This document shows positions 1-7,245 of a stretch of DNA of 10,593 nt, piece after piece. Under the pieces are notes generated by a model. That model was not told where the DNA came from and ran no database searches. It worked only from the letters and a program-made list of their open reading frames with translations. Source of the DNA: JAMOQA01 sp964420365 (GTDB lineage: Bacteria; Acidobacteriota; Polarisedimenticolia; J045). The stretch's first letter is position 1. Each line of letters starts with the position of its first letter. The stretch lies in contig CAYQTA010000004.1 of NCBI GenBank assembly GCA_964420365.1, positions 1 to 10,593 of the forward strand, read 5' to 3'. The position numbers and the translations under genes were made by a program.

Positions 1-1
1 G

Positions 2-280
2 GCGTTCACCGCGCTGCGACGGCAGGGGATCCCGGCCCGGCTGATCGTGTTTCCCCGGTCGGGGCACTGGCCGATCTGGCAGGACATGGTCCTCTACTAC
101 ACGGCCCACCTCGACTGGTTCCACAGGTGGCTCGGCGGCGAGCCGCCCCCCTGGACCCCCGAGGACCTCCTTGCCGGGAACGTCTTCGACCCGGAGACCG
201 GGAAGCGCCGCGAGGACGGGAAGCCCGGCGAGGGGTCGCAGGTGGGGCCGGGAGCCGATCCGCGGGACGCGGGTGCCTAG
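2..280 (+). CDS. S9-family serine peptidase (prolyl oligopeptidase / acylaminoacyl-peptidase type), C-terminal fragment
   Basis: This is the 3' end of a gene whose start lies outside the window; 92 residues are visible, read in the frame starting at base 2. The segment LIVFPRSGHWPIWQDM followed by an amphipathic helix ending in HLDWFHRWLGG matches the last strand, catalytic-His loop and final helix of the alpha/beta-hydrolase domain of S9 peptidases. The histidine of SGHW (bases 65-67) would be the third member of the Ser-Asp-His triad; the Ser and Asp lie upstream and cannot be checked. After the last helix comes a tail of about 40 residues rich in Gly, Pro, Asp and Arg, which most family members lack and which looks disordered. 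Family members cleave oligopeptides and are often secreted, but localisation cannot be judged here. The stop codon overlaps that of the convergent chemotaxis gene. Another alpha/beta-hydrolase family is possible but less likely. Confidence 0.75.
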   Translation, partial: AFTALRRQGIPARLIVFPRSGHWPIWQDMVLYYTAHLDWFHRWLGGEPPPWTPEDLLAGNVFDPETGKRREDGKPGEGSQVGPGADPRDAGA

Positions 281-1698
281 AGCCGGAAGCGGCCGACGAG
301 GGAGCGGAGCTCGGCCGCCTGGCTGGCCAGCTCCTCGGCGGCGGAGGCCGACTCCTCGGAGTTGGCGGCGACCTGCTGGGTGACCTGGTTCATCTGGTCC
401 ATCGCCCCGGCCACCTGCTCGATTCCCTCCTCCTGCTCGCGCGAGGCCGCGGCGATCTCCCGGACGACCTCGTCGACCCGCACCGCTCCCTGCTGGATCT
501 GCTCGAGGGCCTTGCGGGTCTCCTCGACGAGGCTGACCCCGGTCTCGACGCTCTTCGCCGACACCTCGATCAGCTCGGCGGTGGTCTTGGCGGCCTCGGC
601 GGATCGCATCGCCAGGTTGCGGACCTCCTCGGCGACGACGGCGAACCCCCGGCCGGATTCGCCGGCGCGGGCGGCCTCGACGGCGGCGTTCAGCGCCAGG
701 AGGTTCGTCTGGAACGCGATCTCGTCGATCGTCTTGACGATCTTCGCGGTCTCGGCCGACTGGCGCCGGATCTCCTCCATCGCCCGGGCGAGCCGTTCCA
801 TCATCTCGCCCCCCTGCCGGGCGGCGTCGTTCGTCTCCCCCGCGATCGCCTGGCCCTCCCGGGCGCGGCTGGCGTGGAGCCTGGTCTGCTCCGCCATCGC
901 CTGGAGGTTGAGGTTGATCTCCTGGATCGTGCCCGCCTGTTCCGATGCTCCCTGGGCGAGGGACTGGCTGCCGTTGCTGATCTGGGCCGCCGCGGCGGTC
1001 ACCTGGTCGCTGGCGGCGGCAACCTGGCGGATGAGCTGTCCCACGTTCACCGTCGTCTGGTCCAGGGCCTCGGCGATTCTCCGGAAGTCGCCGTGCCACT
1101 CGCCGCGGGTCCGCGCCGAGAGATCTCCCTGCTGGATCTGCTCGAAGGTGCCGAGAACGTCCGCCGTGAACTCCTGGAAGCGGTCGAGCATCGCGTTGAC
1201 GAGACCGAGGATCTCCCGGAAGGGCTCCGGGTAGCGGGTGGCGTCCAGGCGGGTCTCGCCATCGGCCTCGACGATGCCCCGCAGCTCCTCGAGGGCGGCC
1301 TCCTCGAGGGAACGATCGGCCACGAGCAGCACGCCGCCGGCCGGAGTCCCCTCCTCGTCGAAGATCGCCGCGCAGCGGACCTCGATCGGCAGGTCTTCGC
1401 CGGCGCGATTCCGGGCGGACGTCCGGGTCACCACGGGTTGCCGGTCGCGTATCGAGCGGCGCACCGTGCACTCCGGCGTGCCACAGAGCGGTGTGCCACA
1501 GAGTTCGCTGCAGGTCATCCGTCCGACGACCTCCTCCCGGGCCCGTCCGAAGGTGGCGAGGGCCTGGTCGCTGGCCTCGCGGACGACGAGGTCCGCGTCG
1601 ACGAGGAACATCGGGGCGGGCACCCGCGGGAACACGCGGTCGGGAGCGAAGCTCCGGTCCCTTCCGTTGGATCCGCCGAACAACCTGGAGACGGGCAT
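277..1698 (-). CDS. Soluble PAS-domain methyl-accepting chemotaxis protein
   Basis: A 473-residue receptor that would pass a sensory signal to CheA/CheW. Residues about 26-130 form a PAS-like domain (starting PAPMFLVDADLVVREAS) with four closely spaced cysteines, C63, C67, C72 and C77. Residues about 160-220 (FREILGLVNAMLDRFQEF through GDLSARTRGEWHGDF) resemble a HAMP-type linker. Residues about 225-470 are the coiled-coil signalling domain, with the highly conserved hairpin tip IDEIAFQTNLLALNAAVEAA (324-343) followed by RAGESGRGFAVVAEEVRNLA. No hydrophobic membrane span or signal peptide is seen, so the protein should be cytoplasmic. No CheR/CheB-docking pentapeptide like NWETF ends the chain; it stops at VGRFRL. 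The start chosen has AGGAGG six bases upstream; a longer reading frame from a GTG at 1770 would begin next to the candidate promoter and has no such site. Stimulus unknown; the cysteines suggest metal, Fe-S or redox sensing, which is inference. Confidence 0.92.
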   Translation of the reverse strand: MPVSRLFGGSNGRDRSFAPDRVFPRVPAPMFLVDADLVVREASDQALATFGRAREEVVGRMTCSELCGTPLCGTPECTVRRSIRDRQPVVTRTSARNRAGEDLPIEVRCAAIFDEEGTPAGGVLLVADRSLEEAALEELRGIVEADGETRLDATRYPEPFREILGLVNAMLDRFQEFTADVLGTFEQIQQGDLSARTRGEWHGDFRRIAEALDQTTVNVGQLIRQVAAASDQVTAAAAQISNGSQSLAQGASEQAGTIQEINLNLQAMAEQTRLHASRAREGQAIAGETNDAARQGGEMMERLARAMEEIRRQSAETAKIVKTIDEIAFQTNLLALNAAVEAARAGESGRGFAVVAEEVRNLAMRSAEAAKTTAELIEVSAKSVETGVSLVEETRKALEQIQQGAVRVDEVVREIAAASREQEEGIEQVAGAMDQMNQVTQQVAANSEESASAAEELASQAAELRSLVGRFRL

Positions 1699-1704
1699 CC
1701 TTGT

Positions 1705-1710
1705 CCTCCT
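1705..1710 (-). promoter_or_regulatory. Ribosome binding site fixing the chemotaxis receptor start
   Basis: On the minus strand AGGAGG precedes the ATG at 1698-1696 with a six-base spacer (ACAAGG). This is the strongest Shine-Dalgarno match near the gene and selects this start over the longer open frame beginning at 1770. Confidence 0.85.
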
Positions 1711-1731
1711 CGCCCGGGCATCACCCGGGCG
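1711..1731 (-). promoter_or_regulatory. Perfect 8-bp hairpin directly abutting the receptor's ribosome binding site
   Basis: CGCCCGGG (1711-1718) and CCCGGGCG (1724-1731) are exact reverse complements around a five-base loop. In the receptor mRNA the hairpin ends immediately before AGGAGG. It could affect ribosome loading or message stability. In DNA this GC-rich such stems also occur by chance, so a role is inferred from position only. Confidence 0.4.
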
Positions 1732-1771
1732 CGGCCCGGCCCGTACGCGACCGGGGAGTCTGTCGTCCACC

Positions 1772-1798
1772 GTATCGGCCCGGCCTCCGGCGCGTTGA
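1772..1798 (-). promoter_or_regulatory. Candidate sigma-28 (FliA-type) promoter of the chemotaxis receptor
   Basis: Reading the minus strand, TCAA (1798-1795), a 15-base spacer and GCCGATAC (1779-1772) match the flagellar/chemotaxis consensus TAAA-N15-GCCGATAA at 3 of 4 and 7 of 8 positions with exact spacing. The start of transcription would fall near 1765, giving a leader of roughly 65 bases before the ATG at 1698. Sigma-28 control is common for chemotaxis receptor genes in flagellated bacteria. The match was found by eye and is untested. Confidence 0.5.
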
Positions 1799-1877
1799 GC
1801 CGCTTTCCGTTGCCGGGGCTGCGGTCAATCGCCCGGCTTTCGCCGTGTTTCCTCCGCGAGGGGGCGGGGGCCAACTG

Positions 1878-1906
1878 TTGACGGTCCCCGGGGGCATTGC
1901 TATCCT
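1878..1906 (+). promoter_or_regulatory. Candidate sigma-70-type promoter of the atpHAGDC operon
   Basis: TTGACG (1878-1883), a 17-base spacer and TATCCT (1901-1906) match TTGACA/TATAAT at 5 of 6 and 4 of 6 positions with ideal spacing. Transcription would start near 1913, leaving a leader of about 100 bases before atpH. It sits in the only sizeable gap ahead of the operon, which strengthens the call. Confidence 0.6.
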
Positions 1907-1925
1907 CCGGCCTTCCGTTTGCGCG

Positions 1926-1977
1926 GGCGCAGGGGATTCCTGCGCCGGGGGAGAGGCGTGGCGGCCCCCGGGCCGCC
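1926..1977 (+). promoter_or_regulatory. Two tandem GC hairpins in the 5' leader of the atp operon
   Basis: Hairpin one pairs GGCGCAGG (1926-1933) with CCTGCGCC (1939-1946) over a five-base loop, eight perfect pairs. Hairpin two pairs GGCGGCC (1960-1966) with GGCCGCC (1971-1977) over a four-base loop, seven perfect pairs. Both lie between the predicted transcription start and the atpH ribosome binding site. No uridine run follows either, so they are not intrinsic terminators. They may protect the 5' end of the message or tune translation; this is inference. Confidence 0.4.
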
Positions 1978-2012
1978 CCGGACGCGGCGCCGGCCGCCGG
2001 AGAGACCGCTCC

Positions 2013-2579
2013 ATGAAGGATGTTCGCCTCGTCGTGGACCGCTACGCGCGGGCCCTCTCGGGGGCGGTGAAGGACGGGGAGGAGTTTGCCCGTGTCCGGG
2101 ACGAGCTCGCGTCCCTGGCCCGGGTGCTCCGGGAAAGCCCGGAACTCCGCCGCGTTCTCGCGAACCCGGTCGTCTCCCCGGAGGCGAAGACGCGGGTCGT
2201 CCTGGCCATCGCCGACCGGATGAACCTCCAGCCGATCACCCGTCGGTTCCTCGAGGTGGTCGGCCGCCACGAGCGGTTGCTGCTGCTGCCGGAGATCGCC
2301 GCGGCGGTGGGCCGGGAGGCCGACCGCCGGGAAGGCGTGCAGGAGGTGGAGCTGCGGGCCGCCACGGCCCTGCCGGACGACGTGCGGGACCGGCTGGAGG
2401 AAGCCCTCCGCGCCGCCGCGGGCGGGACGATCCGGCTCCGGGAGGCCGTCGACCCGGACCTCCTTGGCGGTCTCGTCGCCCGGATCGGGGGCACGGTGAT
2501 CGATGGCAGCCTGAAGACCAGGCTCGAGCGGCTGCGGGCGCGGCTGCGGAGCGACTCCGCGGCGGGGCTCGCGGGCTGA
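2013..2579 (+). CDS. atpH: ATP synthase F1 sector, delta subunit
   Basis: A 188-residue delta subunit, slightly longer than the 177-residue E. coli protein. Delta (OSCP in mitochondria) caps the alpha3-beta3 head and links it to the peripheral b stalk. The N-terminal domain begins VDRYARALSGAV, followed by the typical ANPVVSPEAKTRVVLAI (50-66). The C-terminal signature is VDPDLLGGLVARIGGTVIDG (146-165) followed by SLKTRLERLR. The ATG is preceded by GGAGAG (1999-2004) with an eight-base spacer. It is the first gene of a five-gene F1 cluster; atpF (subunit b), which often sits directly before atpH, is absent, and a promoter-like element lies upstream instead. The last residues (SDSAAGLAG) look unstructured. 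Confidence 0.95.
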   Translation: MKDVRLVVDRYARALSGAVKDGEEFARVRDELASLARVLRESPELRRVLANPVVSPEAKTRVVLAIADRMNLQPITRRFLEVVGRHERLLLLPEIAAAVGREADRREGVQEVELRAATALPDDVRDRLEEALRAAAGGTIRLREAVDPDLLGGLVARIGGTVIDGSLKTRLERLRARLRSDSAAGLAG

Positions 2580-2597
2580 TCCATTCGACGGACCACG

Positions 2598-2617
2598 CGG
2601 CCGGTCATCACCGGCCG
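2598..2617 (+). promoter_or_regulatory. Intercistronic hairpin between atpH and atpA
   Basis: CGGCCGGT (2598-2605) and ACCGGCCG (2610-2617) pair perfectly over the four-base loop CATC. The last base of the stem is also the first base of the GGGGAG (2617-2622) ribosome binding site of atpA, nine bases before its ATG. It lies in the widest gap inside the operon (52 bases). A role in message processing or in setting subunit ratio is possible but inferred; a stem of this size is not rare by chance at this G+C. Confidence 0.35.
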
Positions 2618-2631
2618 GGGAGCGAAGCGGC

Positions 2632-4299
<1,668 letters not shown>

Positions 4300-4321
4300 G
4301 CCGGGCGCGGGAGAACGGCCG

Positions 4322-5203
4322 ATGGCCAACAACATCCGCGAGTACCGGCGGCGGATCAAGTCCGTCAAGAACACCGCCCAGTTGACCCGGGCGATGAAGA
4401 TGGTCTCCGCCGCCAAGCTCCGCCGGGCCCAGGAAAAGATGATGGCGGCCCGGCCCTACGCGGCCGCCCTGCGCCGAGCGCTGGCCGAGGTGGCGCGGCG
4501 GGCCGACCCGTCCCTGCACCCGCTGCTCGCGCGGCGCCCGGAGCGGACGATCGACCTCCTGGTGGTCACGTCGGACAAGGGACTCTGCGGTGCCTTCAAC
4601 GTGAACATCCTGAAGGCCGCGGAAGCGTTCCGCCGCGAGAAGGTGGCCGCCGGCGTCGATGTCCAGCTCACGCTGATCGGCCGCAAGGGAATCGAGTACT
4701 TCAAGGTCCGGCCGGACGTGCCGATCCGGGCCCGCTACCCGGAGATCTCCCGGGAGATCGGCCACGGCCTCGCGCGGAGGTTCGCCGCCGAGGAGGAGGC
4801 CCGCTTCATCGGGGGGGAGACCGATGCCGTCTACGTCGCCTTCAACGAGTTCAAGTCGGCGATCTCCCAGCGGGTCGTGGTCCAGCCCCTCTTCCCCCTC
4901 GCCAACCTCGCCGTCGAGGACGCGGGGGAGTTCCGCCGGGAGGGGGTCGACTTCCTGTACGAACCGGAGCCGCAGGAGCTGCTCGACGGGTTGCTCTCGC
5001 GCTTCGCCAGCTTCCAGCTCTACCACGCCCTCCTCGAGTCCTCGGCCGCCGAGCACGCGGCCCGGATGGCGGCGATGGACAACGCCACCCGCAACGCCGA
5101 GGAGATGATCGACAAGCTGACCCTCGTGATGAACCGCATCCGCCAGGCCTCGATCACCACCGAGATCATCGAGGTCGTGAGCGGCGCGCAGGCGCTCGAC
5201 TGA
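4322..5203 (+). CDS. atpG: ATP synthase F1 sector, gamma subunit
   Basis: A 293-residue gamma subunit, close to the E. coli length. Gamma is the central rotor shaft that couples c-ring rotation to conformational change in the alpha3-beta3 head. The N-terminal coiled-coil helix carries the family signature IKSVKNTAQLTRAMKMVSAA (12-31), followed by KLRRAQ. The central Rossmann-like domain contains TSDKGLCGAFN (83-93). The C-terminal helix carries ARMAAMDNATRNAEEMIDKL (247-266) and ends QASITTEIIEVVSGAQALD. The gap from atpA is 22 bases; GGGAG (4309-4313) lies eight bases before the ATG. There is no insertion of the kind that makes chloroplast gamma redox-sensitive. Nothing is unusual about the gene. 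Confidence 0.97.
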   Translation: MANNIREYRRRIKSVKNTAQLTRAMKMVSAAKLRRAQEKMMAARPYAAALRRALAEVARRADPSLHPLLARRPERTIDLLVVTSDKGLCGAFNVNILKAAEAFRREKVAAGVDVQLTLIGRKGIEYFKVRPDVPIRARYPEISREIGHGLARRFAAEEEARFIGGETDAVYVAFNEFKSAISQRVVVQPLFPLANLAVEDAGEFRREGVDFLYEPEPQELLDGLLSRFASFQLYHALLESSAAEHAARMAAMDNATRNAEEMIDKLTLVMNRIRQASITTEIIEVVSGAQALD

Positions 5204-5223
5204 GGCCGGGAAAGAGGAAGCCG

Positions 5224-6669
5224 ATGGAGAACGTGGGCAAGGTCGTCCAGGTGATCGGTGTCGTGGTCGACGTGGAGTTCCCCGAGGGGCACCTCCCGCC
5301 GATCTACAACGCCCTCCGCGTCCAGGACGAGGGGAAGGACACCGGCATTCCCATCGACTGCACCCTCGAGGTGCAGCAGCACCTCGGCGAGGGGCGGGTC
5401 CGCTGCGTGTCCCTCGAGCCGACCGACGGGATGGTCCGCGGGATGAAGGCGGTCGACACCGGCGCACCGATCTCGGTTCCGGTGGGCAAGCCGACCCTGG
5501 GCCGGGTGATGAACGTTCTCGGCCGTCCGGTCGACGAGATGGGCCCGATCGAGTCGGACCACCACTGGCCGATCCACCGGGAGCCGCCGTCGTTCGAGGA
5601 GCAGTCGACGTCGATCGAGATGTTCGAGACCGGCATCAAGGTGATCGACCTGCTCGAGCCGTACATGAAGGGCGGGAAGACCGGTCTCTTCGGCGGCGCC
5701 GGCGTGGGCAAGACCGTGCTGATCATGGAGCTGATCCACAACGTGGCCATGAAGCACGGCGGCTACTCGGTCTTCACCGGCGTCGGCGAGCGCACCCGCG
5801 AGGGGAACGACCTCTGGCTCGAGATGCAGGAGGGCGGCGTCATCGAGGCCGGCAACCCGGAGAACTCGAAGGCGTCCCTGATCTACGGCCAGATGACCGA
5901 GCCGCCGGGGGCCCGTCTCCGGGTCGGTCTCACCGGCCTGACGGTCGCCGAGTTCTTCCGCGACGAGGAGGGCCAGGACGTTCTCCTCTTCATCGACAAC
6001 ATCTTCCGCTTCACCCAGGCGGGCTCGGAGGTGTCGGCGCTTCTCGGCCGGATGCCCTCCGCGGTGGGATACCAGCCGACCCTCGCCACCGAGATGGGAG
6101 AGCTCCAGGAGCGGATCACCTCGACCCGCAAGGGGTCGATCACGTCGGTGCAGGCGATCTACGTTCCCGCCGACGACTACACCGACCCGGCGCCGGCGAC
6201 GACGTTCGCCCACCTGGACGCCTCGACGAACCTTTCCCGGCAGATCGCCGAGCTCGGCATCTATCCCGCGGTCGACCCGCTCGCCTCGACGAGCCGCATC
6301 CTCGACCCGCGGATCCTCGGCGAGGAGCACTACCGCACGGCCCGCGACGTCCAGCAGGTGCTCCAGCGCTACCGGGAGCTGCAGGACATCATCGCGATCC
6401 TCGGCATGGACGAGCTGAGCGAGGAGGACAAGATCATCGTCGCCCGCGCGCGGAAGCTGCAGCGGTTCCTCAGCCAGCCGTTCTTCGTCGCCGAGCAGTT
6501 CACCGGGATGCCGGGCCGTTACGTCGAGCTGGCGGACACCATCCGCGGCTTCCGCGAGATCGTCGACGGCAAGCACGACGACCTGCCCGAGCAGGCCTTC
6601 TACATGGTCGGCACGATCGAGGAGGCGGTGGAGAAGGCGAAGAAGATCCGGGAGGCGGGCGCCGCCTGA
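5224..6669 (+). CDS. atpD: ATP synthase F1 sector, beta subunit (catalytic)
   Basis: A 481-residue beta subunit, the site of ATP synthesis and hydrolysis. The P-loop GGAGVGKT is at 157-164 with Lys163. GVGERTREGNDLW (187-199) carries the catalytic glutamate Glu189 and the neighbouring Arg190, equivalent to Glu181 and Arg182 in E. coli. LLFIDNIFRFTQAGSEVSAL (254-273) contains the Walker B strand and aspartate. YVPADDYTDPAPATTFAHLD (313-332) is the usual nucleotide-site loop. DELSEED (396-402) is intact and would contact gamma and epsilon. The gap from atpG is only 20 bases; an AGAGGAAG site lies before the ATG. Every key residue that can be checked is present, unlike the altered alpha chain. 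Confidence 0.98.
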   Translation: MENVGKVVQVIGVVVDVEFPEGHLPPIYNALRVQDEGKDTGIPIDCTLEVQQHLGEGRVRCVSLEPTDGMVRGMKAVDTGAPISVPVGKPTLGRVMNVLGRPVDEMGPIESDHHWPIHREPPSFEEQSTSIEMFETGIKVIDLLEPYMKGGKTGLFGGAGVGKTVLIMELIHNVAMKHGGYSVFTGVGERTREGNDLWLEMQEGGVIEAGNPENSKASLIYGQMTEPPGARLRVGLTGLTVAEFFRDEEGQDVLLFIDNIFRFTQAGSEVSALLGRMPSAVGYQPTLATEMGELQERITSTRKGSITSVQAIYVPADDYTDPAPATTFAHLDASTNLSRQIAELGIYPAVDPLASTSRILDPRILGEEHYRTARDVQQVLQRYRELQDIIAILGMDELSEEDKIIVARARKLQRFLSQPFFVAEQFTGMPGRYVELADTIRGFREIVDGKHDDLPEQAFYMVGTIEEAVEKAKKIREAGAA

Positions 6670-6709
6670 CGGCCGGCGCCCCGCCCCTTCCCGCGGGAGG
6701 TGGGCCGGG

Positions 6710-7117
6710 ATGATCCCCGAGAAGATCCACGTCGAGATCGTCACCCCCGAGCGCCGGGTCCTCGCCCGGGACGTGGACGAGGTGATCCTTCCCGGCGCCG
6801 AGGGGCTGTTCGGGGTGCGGCCCGGCCACGCCCCGTTCCTCGTCGCCCTCGGGCCCGGCGTCGGCACCGTCCGCGAGGGGGGACGCGCGGAAACGGTCGC
6901 CATCGGCGGCGGGTTCGCCGAGGTTCTCCCCGACCGGGTGATCGTCCTCGCCGAGACGTGCGAGAAGGCGGAGGAGATCGACCCCGCCCGGGCCGAGGAA
7001 AAGGCCCGCAAGCTCTCCGAGGAGCTGCGCCGCCCGGCGCCGCCGGAGGACCTCGAGGTGATCCGCCTCCGGATGCTCAAGCACCTCGCCCGGGTGCGGG
7101 CGGCTCACCGCGGCTGA
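6710..7117 (+). CDS. atpC: ATP synthase F1 sector, epsilon subunit
   Basis: A 135-residue epsilon subunit. Epsilon sits with gamma in the central stalk and can inhibit ATP hydrolysis through its C-terminal helices. The N-terminal beta-sandwich shows IHVEIVTPERRVLARDVDEV (6-25) and LPGAEGLFGVRPGHAPFLVAL (27-47 in outline), then the typical IGGGFAEVLPDRVIVLAETC (64-83). Two C-terminal helices follow (about 90-107 and 112-132), separated by a proline-rich turn (RPAPPED), so the inhibitory domain appears to be present. GGGAGG (6695-6700) is nine bases before the ATG. The 40-base gap after atpD is wider than the gaps around atpG. The stop codon lies within the first arm of a GC stem, and a terminator follows. 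Confidence 0.95.
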   Translation: MIPEKIHVEIVTPERRVLARDVDEVILPGAEGLFGVRPGHAPFLVALGPGVGTVREGGRAETVAIGGGFAEVLPDRVIVLAETCEKAEEIDPARAEEKARKLSEELRRPAPPEDLEVIRLRMLKHLARVRAAHRG

Positions 7118-7133
7118 TTCCCTCCCGTCGCCG

Positions 7134-7160
7134 CGGCCGGCTCGACACCGGACCGTTTTT
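7134..7160 (+). terminator. Intrinsic terminator of the atp operon
   Basis: CGG+CCGG (7134-7140) pairs with CCGG+CCG (7148-7155) around the loop CTCGACA, seven GC pairs with a single bulged A at 7152, followed at once by TTTTT (7156-7160). It begins 17 bases after the atpC stop. It separates the ATP synthase genes from the binding-protein gene. An alternative stem, 7108-7114 with 7130-7136, competes for three of its bases. Confidence 0.65.
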
Positions 7161-7171
7161 CAGGGCATCAT
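7142..7171 (+). promoter_or_regulatory. Possible promoter of the binding-lipoprotein gene
   Basis: TCGACA (7142-7147), an 18-base spacer and CATCAT (7166-7171) match TTGACA/TATAAT at 5 of 6 and 4 of 6 positions. If real, its -35 box lies inside the loop of the upstream terminator. The rest of the leader (7172-7232) is GC-rich and shows only short stems. Weak, found by eye. Confidence 0.25.
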
Positions 7172-7245
7172 CGGGCGAGGCCGGGGTCGCCCGGCCCGCG
7201 ATCCCGGGAATCCCCGGCGGGAAGGCCCGGGCAAGGAGGTCCGCC

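Larger units (their letters stand above)
1699..2012. other. Divergent intergenic control region between the receptor gene and the atp operon
   Basis: This 314-base gap holds the 5' leaders and promoters of two divergent units. From left to right: the receptor ribosome binding site and hairpin (1705-1731), the sigma-28-like promoter (1772-1798, minus strand), about 80 bases with nothing recognisable, the sigma-70-like promoter for atpH (1878-1906, plus strand), two GC hairpins in the atp leader (1926-1977), and the atpH ribosome binding site (1999-2004). I see no small gene in it with convincing coding features. Confidence 0.7.

Noticed and set aside
1699..1770. N-terminal extension of 24 residues on the receptor gene, starting from GTG at 1770
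   Set aside because: The GTG lies two bases from the candidate -10 element and has no ribosome binding site, whereas the ATG at 1698 has AGGAGG at ideal spacing. The extension is an Arg/Pro-rich stretch without PAS similarity.
127..1881. Very long open frame (584 codons) on the plus strand opposite the chemotaxis receptor gene
   Set aside because: The minus strand there encodes a textbook receptor signalling domain. The plus-strand frame is Leu/Gly/Arg/Asp-rich, matches nothing recognisable and is the antisense shadow expected in high-GC DNA with few stop codons.
5020..7080. Long open frame (686 codons) on the minus strand across atpD and atpC
   Set aside because: It runs antisense through three conserved atp genes and has no domain I can recognise; a high-GC artefact.
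7181..7221. Several short GC stems ahead of the lipoprotein gene, for example CCGGG/CCCGG at 7181-7194 and 7204-7217
   Set aside because: Five-base GC stems are expected by chance many times in DNA this rich in G and C, and none abuts the ribosome binding site or a uridine run.
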